Source: Citrobacter amalonaticus (GTDB lineage: Bacteria > Pseudomonadota > Gammaproteobacteria > Enterobacterales > Enterobacteriaceae). From it: 64,000 bases of DNA. Under the pieces are notes generated by a model that saw only the letters and a program-made list of their open reading frames with translations, made no database searches and was not told the origin of the DNA. The translations under genes and the position numbers were made by a program. Location of the stretch: positions 2,790,001 to 2,854,000 of the forward strand of contig NZ_CP014015.2 of assembly GCF_001559075.2 (NCBI RefSeq), read 5' to 3'. Below, piece after piece: positions 18,834 through 28,128 of the stretch; position 1 is the first letter of the stretch; the number at the start of each line of letters is the position of its first letter.

Positions 18834-19877
18834 ATGCGTATTGAAGAAGATCTGAAGTTAGGTTTTAAAGACGTTCTTATCCGCCCTAAGCGTTCTACCC
18901 TTAAAAGTCGTTCCGATGTCGAGCTGGAACGTCAATTCACCTTTAAACATTCAGGTCAGACCTGGTCCGGCGTACCTATTATTGCTGCAAACATGGATAC
19001 CGTCGGGACGTTTGCGATGGCAACGGCTCTTGCCTCTTTCGATGTGCTGACTGCCGTTCATAAGCATTACACCGTTGAAGACTGGACAGCCTTTGTGGGC
19101 ACGGTGTCAGCCGATGTACTCAAGCACGTCATGGTCTCTACCGGTACCTCCGATGCGGATTTCGCAAAGACCCAACAGATTCTGGCGCTGAATCCGGCAC
19201 TGAACTTTGTTTGCATCGATGTCGCAAACGGCTACTCCGAACACTTTGTTCAGTTCGTGTCGAAAGCGCGTGAAGCCTGGCCGACCAAAACCATCTGCGC
19301 CGGTAACGTGGTCACGGGTGAAATGTGTGAGGAACTGGTTCTGTCTGGCGCGGATATCGTTAAAGTCGGGATTGGTCCGGGTTCTGTCTGCACCACCCGT
19401 GTGAAAACCGGTGTTGGTTATCCGCAACTGTCTGCGGTGATCGAATGTGCTGATGCGGCGCACGGTCTGGGCGGGATGATTGTCAGCGATGGCGGTTGTA
19501 CCATGCCTGGTGATGTGGCGAAAGCATTCGGTGGCGGCGCTGATTTCGTAATGCTTGGCGGTATGCTGGCCGGTCACGAAGAGAGTGGCGGTAAAGTCGT
19601 TGAAGAAAACGGCGAAAAATTCATGCTGTTCTACGGTATGAGCTCTGAATCCGCCATGACCCGTCATGTCGGCGGCGTTGCGCAGTATCGCGCGGCGGAA
19701 GGGAAAACCGTCAAGCTGCCGCTGCGTGGCCCGGTGGAGAACACCGCGCGTGATATTCTCGGCGGTCTGCGTTCAGCCTGTACCTACGTCGGTGCCTCTC
19801 GTCTGAAAGAGCTGACCAAACGTACGACGTTTATCCGGGTTCAGGAACAAGAAAACCGCGTTTTCAATAGCCTGTAA
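18834..19877 (+). CDS. guaC: GMP reductase
   Basis: 347 aa, as in E. coli. GuaC reduces GMP to IMP with NADPH, linking guanine and adenine nucleotide pools. The IMPDH/GMPR barrel is recognised by GIGPGSVCTTR with the catalytic Cys186. MRIEEDLKLGFKDVLIRPKR is the family N-terminus. It stands alone and ends in a long hairpin. Confidence 0.97.
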   Translation: MRIEEDLKLGFKDVLIRPKRSTLKSRSDVELERQFTFKHSGQTWSGVPIIAANMDTVGTFAMATALASFDVLTAVHKHYTVEDWTAFVGTVSADVLKHVMVSTGTSDADFAKTQQILALNPALNFVCIDVANGYSEHFVQFVSKAREAWPTKTICAGNVVTGEMCEELVLSGADIVKVGIGPGSVCTTRVKTGVGYPQLSAVIECADAAHGLGGMIVSDGGCTMPGDVAKAFGGGADFVMLGGMLAGHEESGGKVVEENGEKFMLFYGMSSESAMTRHVGGVAQYRAAEGKTVKLPLRGPVENTARDILGGLRSACTYVGASRLKELTKRTTFIRVQEQENRVFNSL

Positions 19878-19886
19878 CCCTCCCTG

Positions 19887-19914
19887 GAACTGGCGCTGCC
19901 TTGAGCGCCAGTTC
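19887..19914 (+). terminator. Hairpin between guaC and hofC
   Basis: A perfect 11-base stem GAACTGGCGCT/AGCGCCAGTTC with a 6-base loop lies between convergent guaC and hofC. There is no clear T run on either side, so termination strength is uncertain. Confidence 0.55.
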
Positions 19915-19933
19915 TGCTGTCAACTTCCCTTCA

Positions 19934-21136
19934 TTATCCCACGCCACTCATCGCATCGCCCAGATGGAAAATCGGTAAGTACATCGCCACGACCAGTGTG
20001 CCGATGATAAGCCCGGTAATCACGAGCAGCGCCGGTTCCAGCAGTGCCGCCAGGTTGTCAGCCATCGCCTGGGTATGTTCATCATGATGACGGGCAAGGT
20101 TGCGCAGCATGATATCCAGCGAGCCAGAGGCTTCTCCGGTCCTGACCAGTTGCAGACATAATGGGCTAAATTCTTCCGCATTTTTGAGCGCCTGCCAGAC
20201 GGGCACGCCGGTACTGATATCGTGCTGTACCTGTGCCAGACGCCGTGCCCAGTAGGGGCACTGAATCGTCTCTTTCACACTCTCAAGCGCGGGTAAAAAA
20301 GCGATCCCCGCCGTTTGCGTCAGCGCGAGGATGGTAAAAATTTGTGTGAGCTTCTGACCTCTGATCAACTGGCCCATCACGGGCATGCGGAGTAATCCTC
20401 GCTGGCGCAACACTTGCCAGCCGGGCTTTCGGCTCAGCAGGCTGTTGGCTGCAATTAGCATGACGATCATCAGGACAATCAGCCCACCCCAGCGTTGACT
20501 CCAGTCGGCAAACGCGATGATCCCCTGAGTGAGAGCAGGTAGCGGCGTGTTAAAGGTCCGGTAAATGGCGGCAAATTCAGGCAGGACAAATTGGAGCATC
20601 GCCACCACCACCATGACCGCCATCGTTAAAATAATGATGGGGTAACGCAGCGCTTTTTTGACCTTATCGGTTAACTGTCTTTGCGCCTTCTGCTGCCGGG
20701 CGAGTTCAAAGCAGCATTCATCCAGTTTCCCGGTCAGCTCTCCGGTGCGTATCATCGCCTGATACAGCGGCGGAAACACGTCTGGCCACTGCGCCAGTGC
20801 GCTGGAGAGCGGCGTACCGTGTTCCAGTTCGTTTGCAAGGCTCCCTAACAGGGCTTGCCACTGTTTGTTCGGTTGCTGTCCGGCAAGCAGTTCCAGCCCT
20901 TCAGACAGCGTTAGCCCCGCTTTTAGCAGCGTCGCAAGCTGGTGAATCACTTCCGTGGATTTGTCATTGCGCCAGAGCGCGCGCTTTACGCGTAAGGATT
21001 TCACGCGCAAAGGTATTATCTGATGCTGTTCCAGTTCCTGCATCAACAGGAGTCGGTTTTCCGCCCAACGGGTTCCCTCGCCGGGCAGGCCATCGTGATT
21101 CATTCCCTGCCAGTACCACAGCTTTTTAGTGATCAT
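19934..21136 (-). CDS. hofC: Type IV pilus assembly inner membrane protein (PilC-like)
   Basis: 400 aa, as in E. coli HofC. It belongs to the GspF/PilC family, the inner membrane platform of type IV pili and type II secretion. Two similar GspF-type halves are visible (one starting near LATLLKAGLTLSEGLELL, one near ILALTQTAGIAFLPALE), with membrane helices near residues 170-190, 210-230 and at the C-terminus. It overlaps hofB by 11 bases. Confidence 0.93.
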   Translation of the reverse strand: MITKKLWYWQGMNHDGLPGEGTRWAENRLLLMQELEQHQIIPLRVKSLRVKRALWRNDKSTEVIHQLATLLKAGLTLSEGLELLAGQQPNKQWQALLGSLANELEHGTPLSSALAQWPDVFPPLYQAMIRTGELTGKLDECCFELARQQKAQRQLTDKVKKALRYPIIILTMAVMVVVAMLQFVLPEFAAIYRTFNTPLPALTQGIIAFADWSQRWGGLIVLMIVMLIAANSLLSRKPGWQVLRQRGLLRMPVMGQLIRGQKLTQIFTILALTQTAGIAFLPALESVKETIQCPYWARRLAQVQHDISTGVPVWQALKNAEEFSPLCLQLVRTGEASGSLDIMLRNLARHHDEHTQAMADNLAALLEPALLVITGLIIGTLVVAMYLPIFHLGDAMSGVG

Positions 21137-22511
21137 CCGGCATACCCAGAATGCGCACCAGTTCCTCGAACGTGGTTAGCCCTTGATCGACGGCGCGGCA
21201 CCCGCTTTCAAAGAGTGTGCTCATTCCTGCCTGTTTTGCATGGGCTTCCAGCGTTGCGGCTGAGGCGTCGTTAGCAATCTGATGACGCAGTTCAGCGGTG
21301 ATCGCAAGCAGTTCAAACAACGCCGAACGACCATAGAATCCGTGATAGCAATGTTCACAGCCAACCGCCTGCCAACGGGGCAGCGGCGTTGGGTACCATG
21401 CGGGCGGTAAACGAATGGGATCGTCACTCAGCCGTCGGCAGTGTGGGCACAGTTTTCTGACCAGCCGCTGCGCAACCACTAAGGTTAATGCGGAAGAGAG
21501 CATCCAGCGCGCCACGCCCATCTGCTGTAAGCGTACCAGCGCTTCGCAGGTTGAGTTGGTATGCAGCGTGGAAAGCACCAGATGCCCGGTCTGCGCGGCC
21601 TTAATGGCAATTTCTGCGGTTTCGCCGTCGCGGATCTCACCCACCATGATGACATCCGGATCCTGACGTAGCAGTGCCCGCAATACGCCCTGAAAGGTCA
21701 GCCCGGCACGCGGATGGATCTGCGTCTGATTGATACCGTCGAGGGGAATCTCCACCGGATCCTCAACGCTGCACAGATTCACCTCCGGCGCGTTTCGCGT
21801 TTGCAGTGCGCTATAAAGGGTTACCGTTTTGCCGCTACCCGTAGGGCCGGTGACGAGGATCAACCCCTGAGGCTGTTGCAGGGCGTGGAGGAAAGCAGAG
21901 AGCTGCGTGTCGTGCATTCCCAGCGTGCAGGCATCCAGTGCCTGATTTACCTGATGCAGCAACCGTAGCACGACCTTTTCGCCATAACGACAGGGAAGGG
22001 TGGCGATACGAAACGAGACGGCAGCGCCGTTCAGCTCAATGGTAAATTGTCCGTCCTGCGGTAAGCGGTGTTCCGCGATATCCAGATGACTTAACACTTT
22101 CAAACGTGCTGTCAGGGCGATACCGGTCTCTTTGGCGATATCGGGTAAGCAATGCAGCACGCCGTCCACACGTAAGCGGAGACGGACGTGATGCTCTGCA
22201 GGCTCTATGTGGATATCCGAGGCCCGTTTCGCCAGCGCGCTCTGTAATGTTTTATCCAGTAAAACCGCTGCGCTGACGCTGCTTTCAGGAACCACGGACG
22301 GCAGCGCGGGTGAAGACTGATGCTGGTGTTGCTCCATTTGCTGGCGTGTCCAGCAGGCAATCTCAATACGGCGAGTCGTGGCGAAATGCAGGGCGTCCAG
22401 CAGTTCATGAGAAGGGGCATCTTCGACGGCAATGTGTACCGCATCGTTATTGGCATCAAGTAATATCCCCTGGTAGCGCTGGCACAGCGCGCTGAGTTGC
22501 GTCGTATTCAT
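21126..22511 (-). CDS. hofB: Type IV pilus assembly ATPase (PilB/GspE-like)
   Basis: 461 aa, as in E. coli HofB. It is a secretion ATPase predicted to power pilin assembly. Walker A GPTGSGKT is at residues 222-229, the Walker B region DPDVIMVGEIRD near 284, and a zinc tetracysteine site has Cys355, Cys358, Cys385 and Cys388. All catalytic motifs are intact, so the gene looks functional. It lies between ppdD (10 bases) and hofC (overlap). Confidence 0.94.
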   Translation of the reverse strand: MNTTQLSALCQRYQGILLDANNDAVHIAVEDAPSHELLDALHFATTRRIEIACWTRQQMEQHQHQSSPALPSVVPESSVSAAVLLDKTLQSALAKRASDIHIEPAEHHVRLRLRVDGVLHCLPDIAKETGIALTARLKVLSHLDIAEHRLPQDGQFTIELNGAAVSFRIATLPCRYGEKVVLRLLHQVNQALDACTLGMHDTQLSAFLHALQQPQGLILVTGPTGSGKTVTLYSALQTRNAPEVNLCSVEDPVEIPLDGINQTQIHPRAGLTFQGVLRALLRQDPDVIMVGEIRDGETAEIAIKAAQTGHLVLSTLHTNSTCEALVRLQQMGVARWMLSSALTLVVAQRLVRKLCPHCRRLSDDPIRLPPAWYPTPLPRWQAVGCEHCYHGFYGRSALFELLAITAELRHQIANDASAATLEAHAKQAGMSTLFESGCRAVDQGLTTFEELVRILGMPDDH

Positions 22512-22520
22512 GGCGCTTCC

Positions 22521-22958
22521 TTAATGGCTATCGAAGCGAAAGACGTCTTCGCAGGCCTGTTTTAACGCGCTGTCATTCTGGATGTTGCAGTTACGCGTCC
22601 AGCCCGTAATGCCTTCTGCTTTGTCCCATCCAGGGGTCATGATGACGCTAAGCCCGTTCAGGCTTTCCTGGCCAGTAAGAGAAACCACTCCATTTTCGAC
22701 GCTCATTCCTGAGACATAGCGTGTTGTTGTCGGAGAGGGAATCCCGTTGACGCCTGCGTCGCAGGTGTCTGTACCGCCATGCTCCAGGGCGCAGAGTTCG
22801 ACGGCAGTGCGATAGGGGACAAAGGTTTGCAGCATATCGGTCAGCGCCGCTTTGCGCAGATAGTTCTGATAGGCCGGAATGCCGATGGCGCTGAGGATGG
22901 CAATAATGCCGATCACCACCATCAGTTCAATAAGGGTAAATCCGCGTTGTTTATCCAT
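22521..22958 (-). CDS. ppdD: Major type IV prepilin
   Basis: 145 aa from the ATG at 22958; an upstream in-frame start exists but would bury the signal. PpdD is the major pilin of the enterobacterial type IV pilus. The class III leader MDKQRG is followed by FTLIELMVV, with cleavage expected after Gly6 and Glu5 of the mature pilin kept for assembly. Cysteine pairs near the middle and C-terminus fit pilin disulfides. First gene of ppdD-hofB-hofC. Confidence 0.94.
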   Translation of the reverse strand: MDKQRGFTLIELMVVIGIIAILSAIGIPAYQNYLRKAALTDMLQTFVPYRTAVELCALEHGGTDTCDAGVNGIPSPTTTRYVSGMSVENGVVSLTGQESLNGLSVIMTPGWDKAEGITGWTRNCNIQNDSALKQACEDVFRFDSH

Positions 22959-23164
22959 TGTTCGCTCCTTGAGTGAGTGGACGTCACTTTGGCAAACACC
23001 GGTACGCCAGGCGAGCAGCAAAAAATGAATCGGGAAGGTGGGTTCAGAGGAATGTTATCGGTTTGCAGTCGCAAGCAATGAGATTGCGAGGCACGACGAG
23101 GATTTTAGTGATTGAAAGGAATAAACAGGCCCGATAAGCAGCGCGTTATCAGGCCATATAATGA

Positions 23165-24064
23165 TTACGCGTTAGCGAAGCGCATGGACAGATCCAGCGC
23201 CCGGAGATGTTTGGTTAGCGCGCCAACGGAGATAAAATCGACGCCGGTTTCGGCAAATTCCCGCAGCGTTTCGTTGGTTACGTTGCCGGAAACTTCCAGT
23301 CGCGCCTGGCCGTTGGTCCGTTTAACCGCTTCACGCATCTGCTCCGTTTCAAAGTTGTCCAGCATGATGATGTCGGCACCGGCTTTCAGCGCATCATCCA
23401 GTTCATCGAGGTTTTCAACTTCGACTTCTACAGGCACATCCGGATGCAGCCAGAAGGCTTTCTCCACCGCCTGACGCACGGAACCAGAAGCAATAATGTG
23501 GTTCTCTTTGATCAGGAAGGCATCCGAAAGCCCCAGACGATGATTCGCGCCGCCGCCGCAGAGCACGGCATATTTCAGCGCGGTACGCAGCCCTGGCAGG
23601 GTTTTACGCGTGTCCAGCAGTTGGGTGTTTGTGCCCGCCAGGATATCAACGTATTTACGCACTTCGCTGGCGACACCTGACAGGGTCTGCACGAAGTTCA
23701 GCGCGGTACGTTCGCCGGTCAGTAGCACGCGAGAGGGACCGTCCAGCTCAAACAGCGGTTGGTTCGCCTTGATACTGTCGCCGTCTTCCACATGCCAGGT
23801 GATGCTGACATCGTCGCCAGCCAGTTGAATAAAGACCTCTTCAACCCAGCGTTTTCCACAAAAAACGCCGTCTTCACGGGTGATGACCGTGGCATGAGAA
23901 CGGCTGTTCTCCGGTAAAAGTTGAGCCGTAATATCGTTGCTGGCATCCACTTCACCGCCTAAATCTTCGCGCAGCGCCTGGGCGACAACGTTTGGGATAT
24001 CCAGGTTAATACGTTCCAACAGCGCGTCACGTCGGTAGTCAGGGTTATAGCGGCGAGGCGGCAT
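23165..24064 (-). CDS. nadC: Quinolinate phosphoribosyltransferase
   Basis: 299 aa from the ATG at 24064, close to the E. coli length of 297. An upstream in-frame start would add 14 unlike residues. NadC converts quinolinate and PRPP to nicotinate mononucleotide, carbon dioxide and pyrophosphate in NAD synthesis. DTRKTLPGLR, the GGGANHRLGLSD segment and the EVEVENLDEL barrel strand are conserved. It is divergent from ampD. Confidence 0.96.
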   Translation of the reverse strand: MPPRRYNPDYRRDALLERINLDIPNVVAQALREDLGGEVDASNDITAQLLPENSRSHATVITREDGVFCGKRWVEEVFIQLAGDDVSITWHVEDGDSIKANQPLFELDGPSRVLLTGERTALNFVQTLSGVASEVRKYVDILAGTNTQLLDTRKTLPGLRTALKYAVLCGGGANHRLGLSDAFLIKENHIIASGSVRQAVEKAFWLHPDVPVEVEVENLDELDDALKAGADIIMLDNFETEQMREAVKRTNGQARLEVSGNVTNETLREFAETGVDFISVGALTKHLRALDLSMRFANA

Positions 24065-24151
24065 GAGAAAACTCCAAATTGCTAACGAATCATAAGGTAG
24101 AAACATGCTACTCTGAAGCGGCTATAAGCACCACTCAAAAGGAGATTCAGC

Positions 24152-24715
24152 ATGTTGTTAGACAAGGGCTGGCTGGCAGAAGCGCGACGCGTTCCTTCTC
24201 CGCACTACGATTGCCGCCCGGATGATGAAGCCCCTTCTTTGCTGGTGGTGCATAATATCAGCCTGCCGCCCGGTGAGTTTGGCGGTCCGTGGATTGACGC
24301 ACTATTCACTGGAACAATTGATCCCAACGCCCATCCCTTTTTTGCCGAAATCGCGCATCTTCGCGTTTCCGCCCATTGTCTGATTCGCCGTGATGGCGAA
24401 ATCGTTCAGTATGTTCCTTTTGATAAGCGTGCATGGCATGCCGGCGTGTCGAATTATCAGGGGCGTGAACGCTGCAATGATTTTTCGATTGGTATTGAGC
24501 TGGAAGGGACCGATACGCTGGCCTACACCGATGTCCAGTACCAACAACTGGCTGCCATCACGCGTGCATTAATAAAGATTTACCCGGCCGTTGCCGAAAA
24601 CATAACCGGACACTGTGATATTGCGCCTGAGCGTAAGACCGATCCCGGTCCGGCTTTTGACTGGGCAAGGTTTCGCGCCCTGGTCACCGCCTCGTCAGAT
24701 AAGGAGATGACATGA
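24152..24715 (+). CDS. ampD: 1,6-anhydro-MurNAc-L-alanine amidase AmpD
   Basis: 187 aa. AmpD is a cytoplasmic zinc amidase that releases the peptide from anhydro-muropeptides during cell wall recycling; its loss induces AmpC beta-lactamase through AmpR in species that carry both. Zinc ligands His34, His154 and Asp164 and catalytic Glu116 are present. The sequence is very close to Citrobacter freundii AmpD as I recall it. No ampC or ampR lies in this window. It overlaps ampE by 4 bases. Confidence 0.97.
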   Translation: MLLDKGWLAEARRVPSPHYDCRPDDEAPSLLVVHNISLPPGEFGGPWIDALFTGTIDPNAHPFFAEIAHLRVSAHCLIRRDGEIVQYVPFDKRAWHAGVSNYQGRERCNDFSIGIELEGTDTLAYTDVQYQQLAAITRALIKIYPAVAENITGHCDIAPERKTDPGPAFDWARFRALVTASSDKEMT

Positions 24716-25566
24716 CGCTGTTTACGACATTACTGGTGCTGCTCGTCGAGCGCCTGTTTAAGCTGGGCGAACACTGGCAGTTCGATCACCGGTTAGAAGC
24801 TTTTTTCCGCCGGGTCAAACGCTTCTCGATGGCGCGGACACTCGGGATGATGATCATCGCGATGGTGATCACGTTCCTGCTGCTGCGCGCATTGGAGGGG
24901 CTATTGTTTAATGTGCCGACGATCGTGGCGTGGATCCTGATAGGCCTGCTGTGTATTGGCGCGGGAAAAGTGCGGATGCACTATCACGCTTACCTTAACG
25001 CGGCGGCGCGCGATGATGCGCATGCCCGAACGGCGATGGCCAGCGAACTGACGATGATCCATGGCGTCCCGCCGGATTGCAATGAGCGTGAGTTTTTACG
25101 TGAACTGCAAAACGCGCTGCTGTGGATTAACTTCCGTTTCTATATCGCGCCGCTGTTCTGGCTGATCGTCGGCGGTCCGTGTGGGCCGGTTCTGCTGGTG
25201 GGCTATGCTTTCCTGCGCTCGTGGCAGTCCTGGCTGGCGCGTTACCAGACGCCGCATGAGCGCCTACAGTCCGGCATCGATGCCATTCTTCATGTTCTCG
25301 ACTGGATCCCGGTGCGTCTGGCGGGCGTGGTGTATGCCCTGATCGGTCATGGAGAAAAAGCGCTGCCGGCATGGTTTGCCTCGCTGGCGGATTTGCGTAC
25401 TTCGCAATATCAGGTGTTAACACGTCTGGCGCAGTTCTCGCTGGCGCGTGAGCCGCATACCGATAAGGTTGAAACGCCGAAAGCGGCGGTTTCTATGGCG
25501 AAGAAAACGTCGTTTGCCTTAGTGGTGGTCATTGCTGTACTGACCATTTATGGCACGTTGATTTAA
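24712..25566 (+). CDS. ampE: Inner membrane protein AmpE
   Basis: 284 aa, as in E. coli. AmpE is a regulatory signalling inner membrane protein of the cobalamin biosynthesis CobD/CbiB-related group, cotranscribed with ampD. About four hydrophobic segments are visible (near residues 43-60, 66-82, 143-164 and at the C-terminus). Its biochemical role is not settled. It overlaps ampD by 4 bases and is followed by a hairpin and a convergent glycosidase gene. Confidence 0.94.
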   Translation: MTLFTTLLVLLVERLFKLGEHWQFDHRLEAFFRRVKRFSMARTLGMMIIAMVITFLLLRALEGLLFNVPTIVAWILIGLLCIGAGKVRMHYHAYLNAAARDDAHARTAMASELTMIHGVPPDCNEREFLRELQNALLWINFRFYIAPLFWLIVGGPCGPVLLVGYAFLRSWQSWLARYQTPHERLQSGIDAILHVLDWIPVRLAGVVYALIGHGEKALPAWFASLADLRTSQYQVLTRLAQFSLAREPHTDKVETPKAAVSMAKKTSFALVVVIAVLTIYGTLI

Positions 25567-25580
25567 CGTACAGGCAGGAC

Positions 25581-25606
25581 GCCCGGTAAGTTGCGTGTTA
25601 CCGGGC
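25581..25606 (+). other. Hairpin between ampE and the GH43 gene
   Basis: A 9-base perfect stem GCCCGGTAA/TTACCGGGC with an 8-base loop fills the convergent gap. No T run follows on either strand. It resembles half of a REP-type element more than a standard intrinsic terminator. Confidence 0.5.
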
Positions 25607-25613
25607 AACGATG

Positions 25614-26564
25614 TCAAAGCGTATCTGCGGGCGGAATACCGAAGTCTGGCATTCCGTGGTCATCCCACCGAATCAGCTTCAGACGGGTATGGCGATTAGG
25701 ATCGTAGAGCGGATCGCCTTCAATTTCGGTGTAGTTACGCGCGTGATACACCAGCACGTCATCACCTTCCGGCGTTTGGGTAAAGCTGTTGTGCCCGGGT
25801 CCATACTGGCGATTTTCATTGCTGGTGGTAAACACCGGACGCGGGGATTTATGCCAGTTTTCCGGATTCAGCGGATCGGCGTGGATATCAATCCATAACA
25901 GTCCCATGCAGTAATTTTCATCCGTGGCGCTGGCGGAATAGCTGATAAACAGCCGGTCACCGTGGGTTAATACTGCCGGACCTTCATTGACCCAAAAGCC
26001 CCGACACTCCCAGTCGTACTCCGGTTTGCTGAGCATCACCGGCTGGCCTTTAATCGTCCAGGGATTTTCCAGCTCCGCCAGATAAATGTTGGAGTTACCG
26101 GCGATATCTGGGGATTTTTGCGCCCACAGATACCACTGTTTTCCCTGATGGCGGAACGTTGTGGCATCAAGTGCAAAGGTATCAAACGGCGTTTTCACCT
26201 GACCCTTTTCGACCCAGTTGCCGGTGAGCGGATCGGTATCTGTACACTCCAGCGCGTACATCCGATGCTGAAACATGCCCAGTTTGTCGAGCGCCTGGGT
26301 ATGCGCGGCGGCAAAGTAGATGACCCATCTGCCGTCGAGGTGATGAATTTCCGGTGCCCAGATCAGCTCGCTCATCGGGCCGTGTTCGGGTTTGCGCCAG
26401 ACGACAACGGGTGACGCTGTACGTAATCTTTCCAGCGAATCCGCCCGACGGATTTCCAGTCGGTCGTATTCTGGCACTGAGGCAATAAAGTAATAGTCGC
26501 TGCCGTCGCGCAGGATAAACGGATCGGCGCGTTGTTCAATAAACGGGTTAGGCCAGTTTTGCAT
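25614..26564 (-). CDS. Glycoside hydrolase family 43 (arabinofuranosidase/xylosidase-like)
   Basis: 316 aa with no signal peptide, so probably cytoplasmic. The five-bladed GH43 fold is suggested by the three acidic positions: Asp14 in ADPFI (base), Asp133 in ALDATTF (pKa modulator) and Glu194 in NEGPAV (acid). The family removes alpha-L-arabinofuranosyl or beta-xylosyl units; the exact substrate cannot be read from sequence. Its ATG shares one base with the stop of the upstream GPH symporter, so the pair is coupled: import of an oligosaccharide, then intracellular cleavage. E. coli lacks it at this locus. Confidence 0.85.
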   Translation of the reverse strand: MQNWPNPFIEQRADPFILRDGSDYYFIASVPEYDRLEIRRADSLERLRTASPVVVWRKPEHGPMSELIWAPEIHHLDGRWVIYFAAAHTQALDKLGMFQHRMYALECTDTDPLTGNWVEKGQVKTPFDTFALDATTFRHQGKQWYLWAQKSPDIAGNSNIYLAELENPWTIKGQPVMLSKPEYDWECRGFWVNEGPAVLTHGDRLFISYSASATDENYCMGLLWIDIHADPLNPENWHKSPRPVFTTSNENRQYGPGHNSFTQTPEGDDVLVYHARNYTEIEGDPLYDPNRHTRLKLIRWDDHGMPDFGIPPADTL

Positions 26565-27970
26565 CAGGCTTTCCTTACGGTTTCAGTGGCTTTCAGTTCC
26601 TGATAATCATTGAGTTCGCGGTAGTTAGCGCGGCGTTTTTCCAGATCGTCCTGAATCTGTTTCATCAGTTCGCGGTCGACTTTCAACAGACGCACCACGC
26701 CGGCAGTGATCAGGTAGCCGACTCCCGGAATCACGGTAAAGAGCAGCACGATGCCGTTGATCGCGGAATCGCTTTGCGCTTTCGCCCCGGCATCATAGCC
26801 GTACCACGAGAGCAGGAAGCCAACCATCGCCCCGGCAATCGCCAGACCGAGTTTCAGGAAGAACAGGTTGCCGGAAAAGCTAATGCCGGTAATGCGCTTG
26901 CCGGTTTTCCATTCGCCGTAGTCGTCAACGTCCGCCATCAGGGACCAGTGCAGCGGCGACGGGATTTGGTGCAAAATGTTGAGCAGGAAGTAGAGCACGA
27001 CAATCATCATCGTGGCTTTGGGATCGAAGAAGTAAAACGCGCAGGAGAAAAGGGCCAGCGCGATGTTGGTCCAGAAGAAGACCTTCAGCTTGCACCAGCG
27101 GTCGGTCAGCACTTTCGCCAACACGCTACCGATCATCATGCCGACCACGCCGAGACTGATAAAGATCGTGGCGAAATGGGTGCTTTGTCCCATGACCCAG
27201 GTGACGTAGTACATGGTTGCCGCCATACGGATAAAGCCCGGGCAGACGTTGCACAGCGTCAGCAGCAGTATGCGTACCCACTGGTCGTTCTTCCACACGT
27301 CTTTGAAGTCGTTTTTCATGTCATCGTGCGTAGGAACGGCAGGGCGCACACGTTCACGAACGGTAGCAAAGCAGAACAGGAACATACACATGCCGATAAT
27401 GGCCAGCACGGTCATCGCCAGTTGATAGCCCTTCGCTTTGTCATCGCCGCCAAACCAGTCGACCATCGGCAGTAGAGTGAGCGACAGCAGCAATGTCGCG
27501 ATACCGACCAGTACAAAGCGGTAAGACTGACAGGCCACGCGTTCTTTCGGGTCGTTGGTGATCACGCCGCCCAATGAGCAATAAGGAATGTTGATCGCCG
27601 TGTAGGTAATCGACAGCAGGAAGTAAGTGACGAACGCATAGATAACCTTGCTGCTATAAGTCCACTCCGGGGTGGTGAACATCAGAATGCTGAACAGCGC
27701 GTAAGGGAAGGCGATCCAGAGTAACCATGGACGAAAACGGCCATATTTGCTTTGGGTTCGATCAGCAATAGCGCCCATAATGGGGTCAGTAACGGCGTCG
27801 ATAACGCGTACTGACAGTAATAACACCCCTACCAGAGCCGGGGCGAGACCAAAGATATCCGTATAAAAATAGTTCACAAACAGCATGATAGCGCCAAAGA
27901 TGATGTTGCATCCGGCATCGCCCATGCCATAACCAATTTTTTCTCTTACCGACAGCTTACCTGTATCCAT
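26564..27970 (-). CDS. GPH-family glycoside:cation symporter (XynT/YicJ/YagG-like)
   Basis: 468 aa with about 12 hydrophobic segments. The N-terminal KIGYGMGDAGCNIIFG and the DPIMGAIADRTQSKYGRFRPW loop are typical of the glycoside-pentoside-hexuronide symporters, which bring in xylosides, melibiose or glucuronides with protons or sodium. Its partner is the GH43 enzyme overlapping at the stop codon, so a pentoside oligosaccharide is the likely substrate (inference). No regulator gene lies beside it; the promoter must be within 27971-28128. Confidence 0.87.
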   Translation of the reverse strand: MDTGKLSVREKIGYGMGDAGCNIIFGAIMLFVNYFYTDIFGLAPALVGVLLLSVRVIDAVTDPIMGAIADRTQSKYGRFRPWLLWIAFPYALFSILMFTTPEWTYSSKVIYAFVTYFLLSITYTAINIPYCSLGGVITNDPKERVACQSYRFVLVGIATLLLSLTLLPMVDWFGGDDKAKGYQLAMTVLAIIGMCMFLFCFATVRERVRPAVPTHDDMKNDFKDVWKNDQWVRILLLTLCNVCPGFIRMAATMYYVTWVMGQSTHFATIFISLGVVGMMIGSVLAKVLTDRWCKLKVFFWTNIALALFSCAFYFFDPKATMMIVVLYFLLNILHQIPSPLHWSLMADVDDYGEWKTGKRITGISFSGNLFFLKLGLAIAGAMVGFLLSWYGYDAGAKAQSDSAINGIVLLFTVIPGVGYLITAGVVRLLKVDRELMKQIQDDLEKRRANYRELNDYQELKATETVRKA

Positions 27971-28094
27971 TGAGATGTCTCCCCATCAAGGTGATGGAAA
28001 GAATTATTCGTCTGTAAGCCATGAATTGCGTTGCAGGATAGCGCCGCTGATATGGACGAAATGGCTGTTGGGGGAAAAGTGTGAGGCAGGTAAC

Positions 28095-28121
28095 AACCCT
28101 CACCCAGGACGGGTGAGGGTT
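28095..28121 (-). terminator. Hairpin after aroP
   Basis: A perfect 11-base stem AACCCTCACCC/GGGTGAGGGTT with a 5-base loop begins 8 bases after the aroP stop on the minus strand. The tail read on the minus strand is GTTACC, a weak T run, so this is a probable but not textbook terminator. Confidence 0.6.
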
Positions 28122-28128
28122 CAAGGCA

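Noticed and set aside
23058..23100. CRP-S (Sxy-dependent) site upstream of ppdD
   Set aside because: TCGCAA and TTGCGA form an inverted repeat, but in the wrong order and spacing for TGCGA-N6-TCGCA. The alternative registers match only one half.
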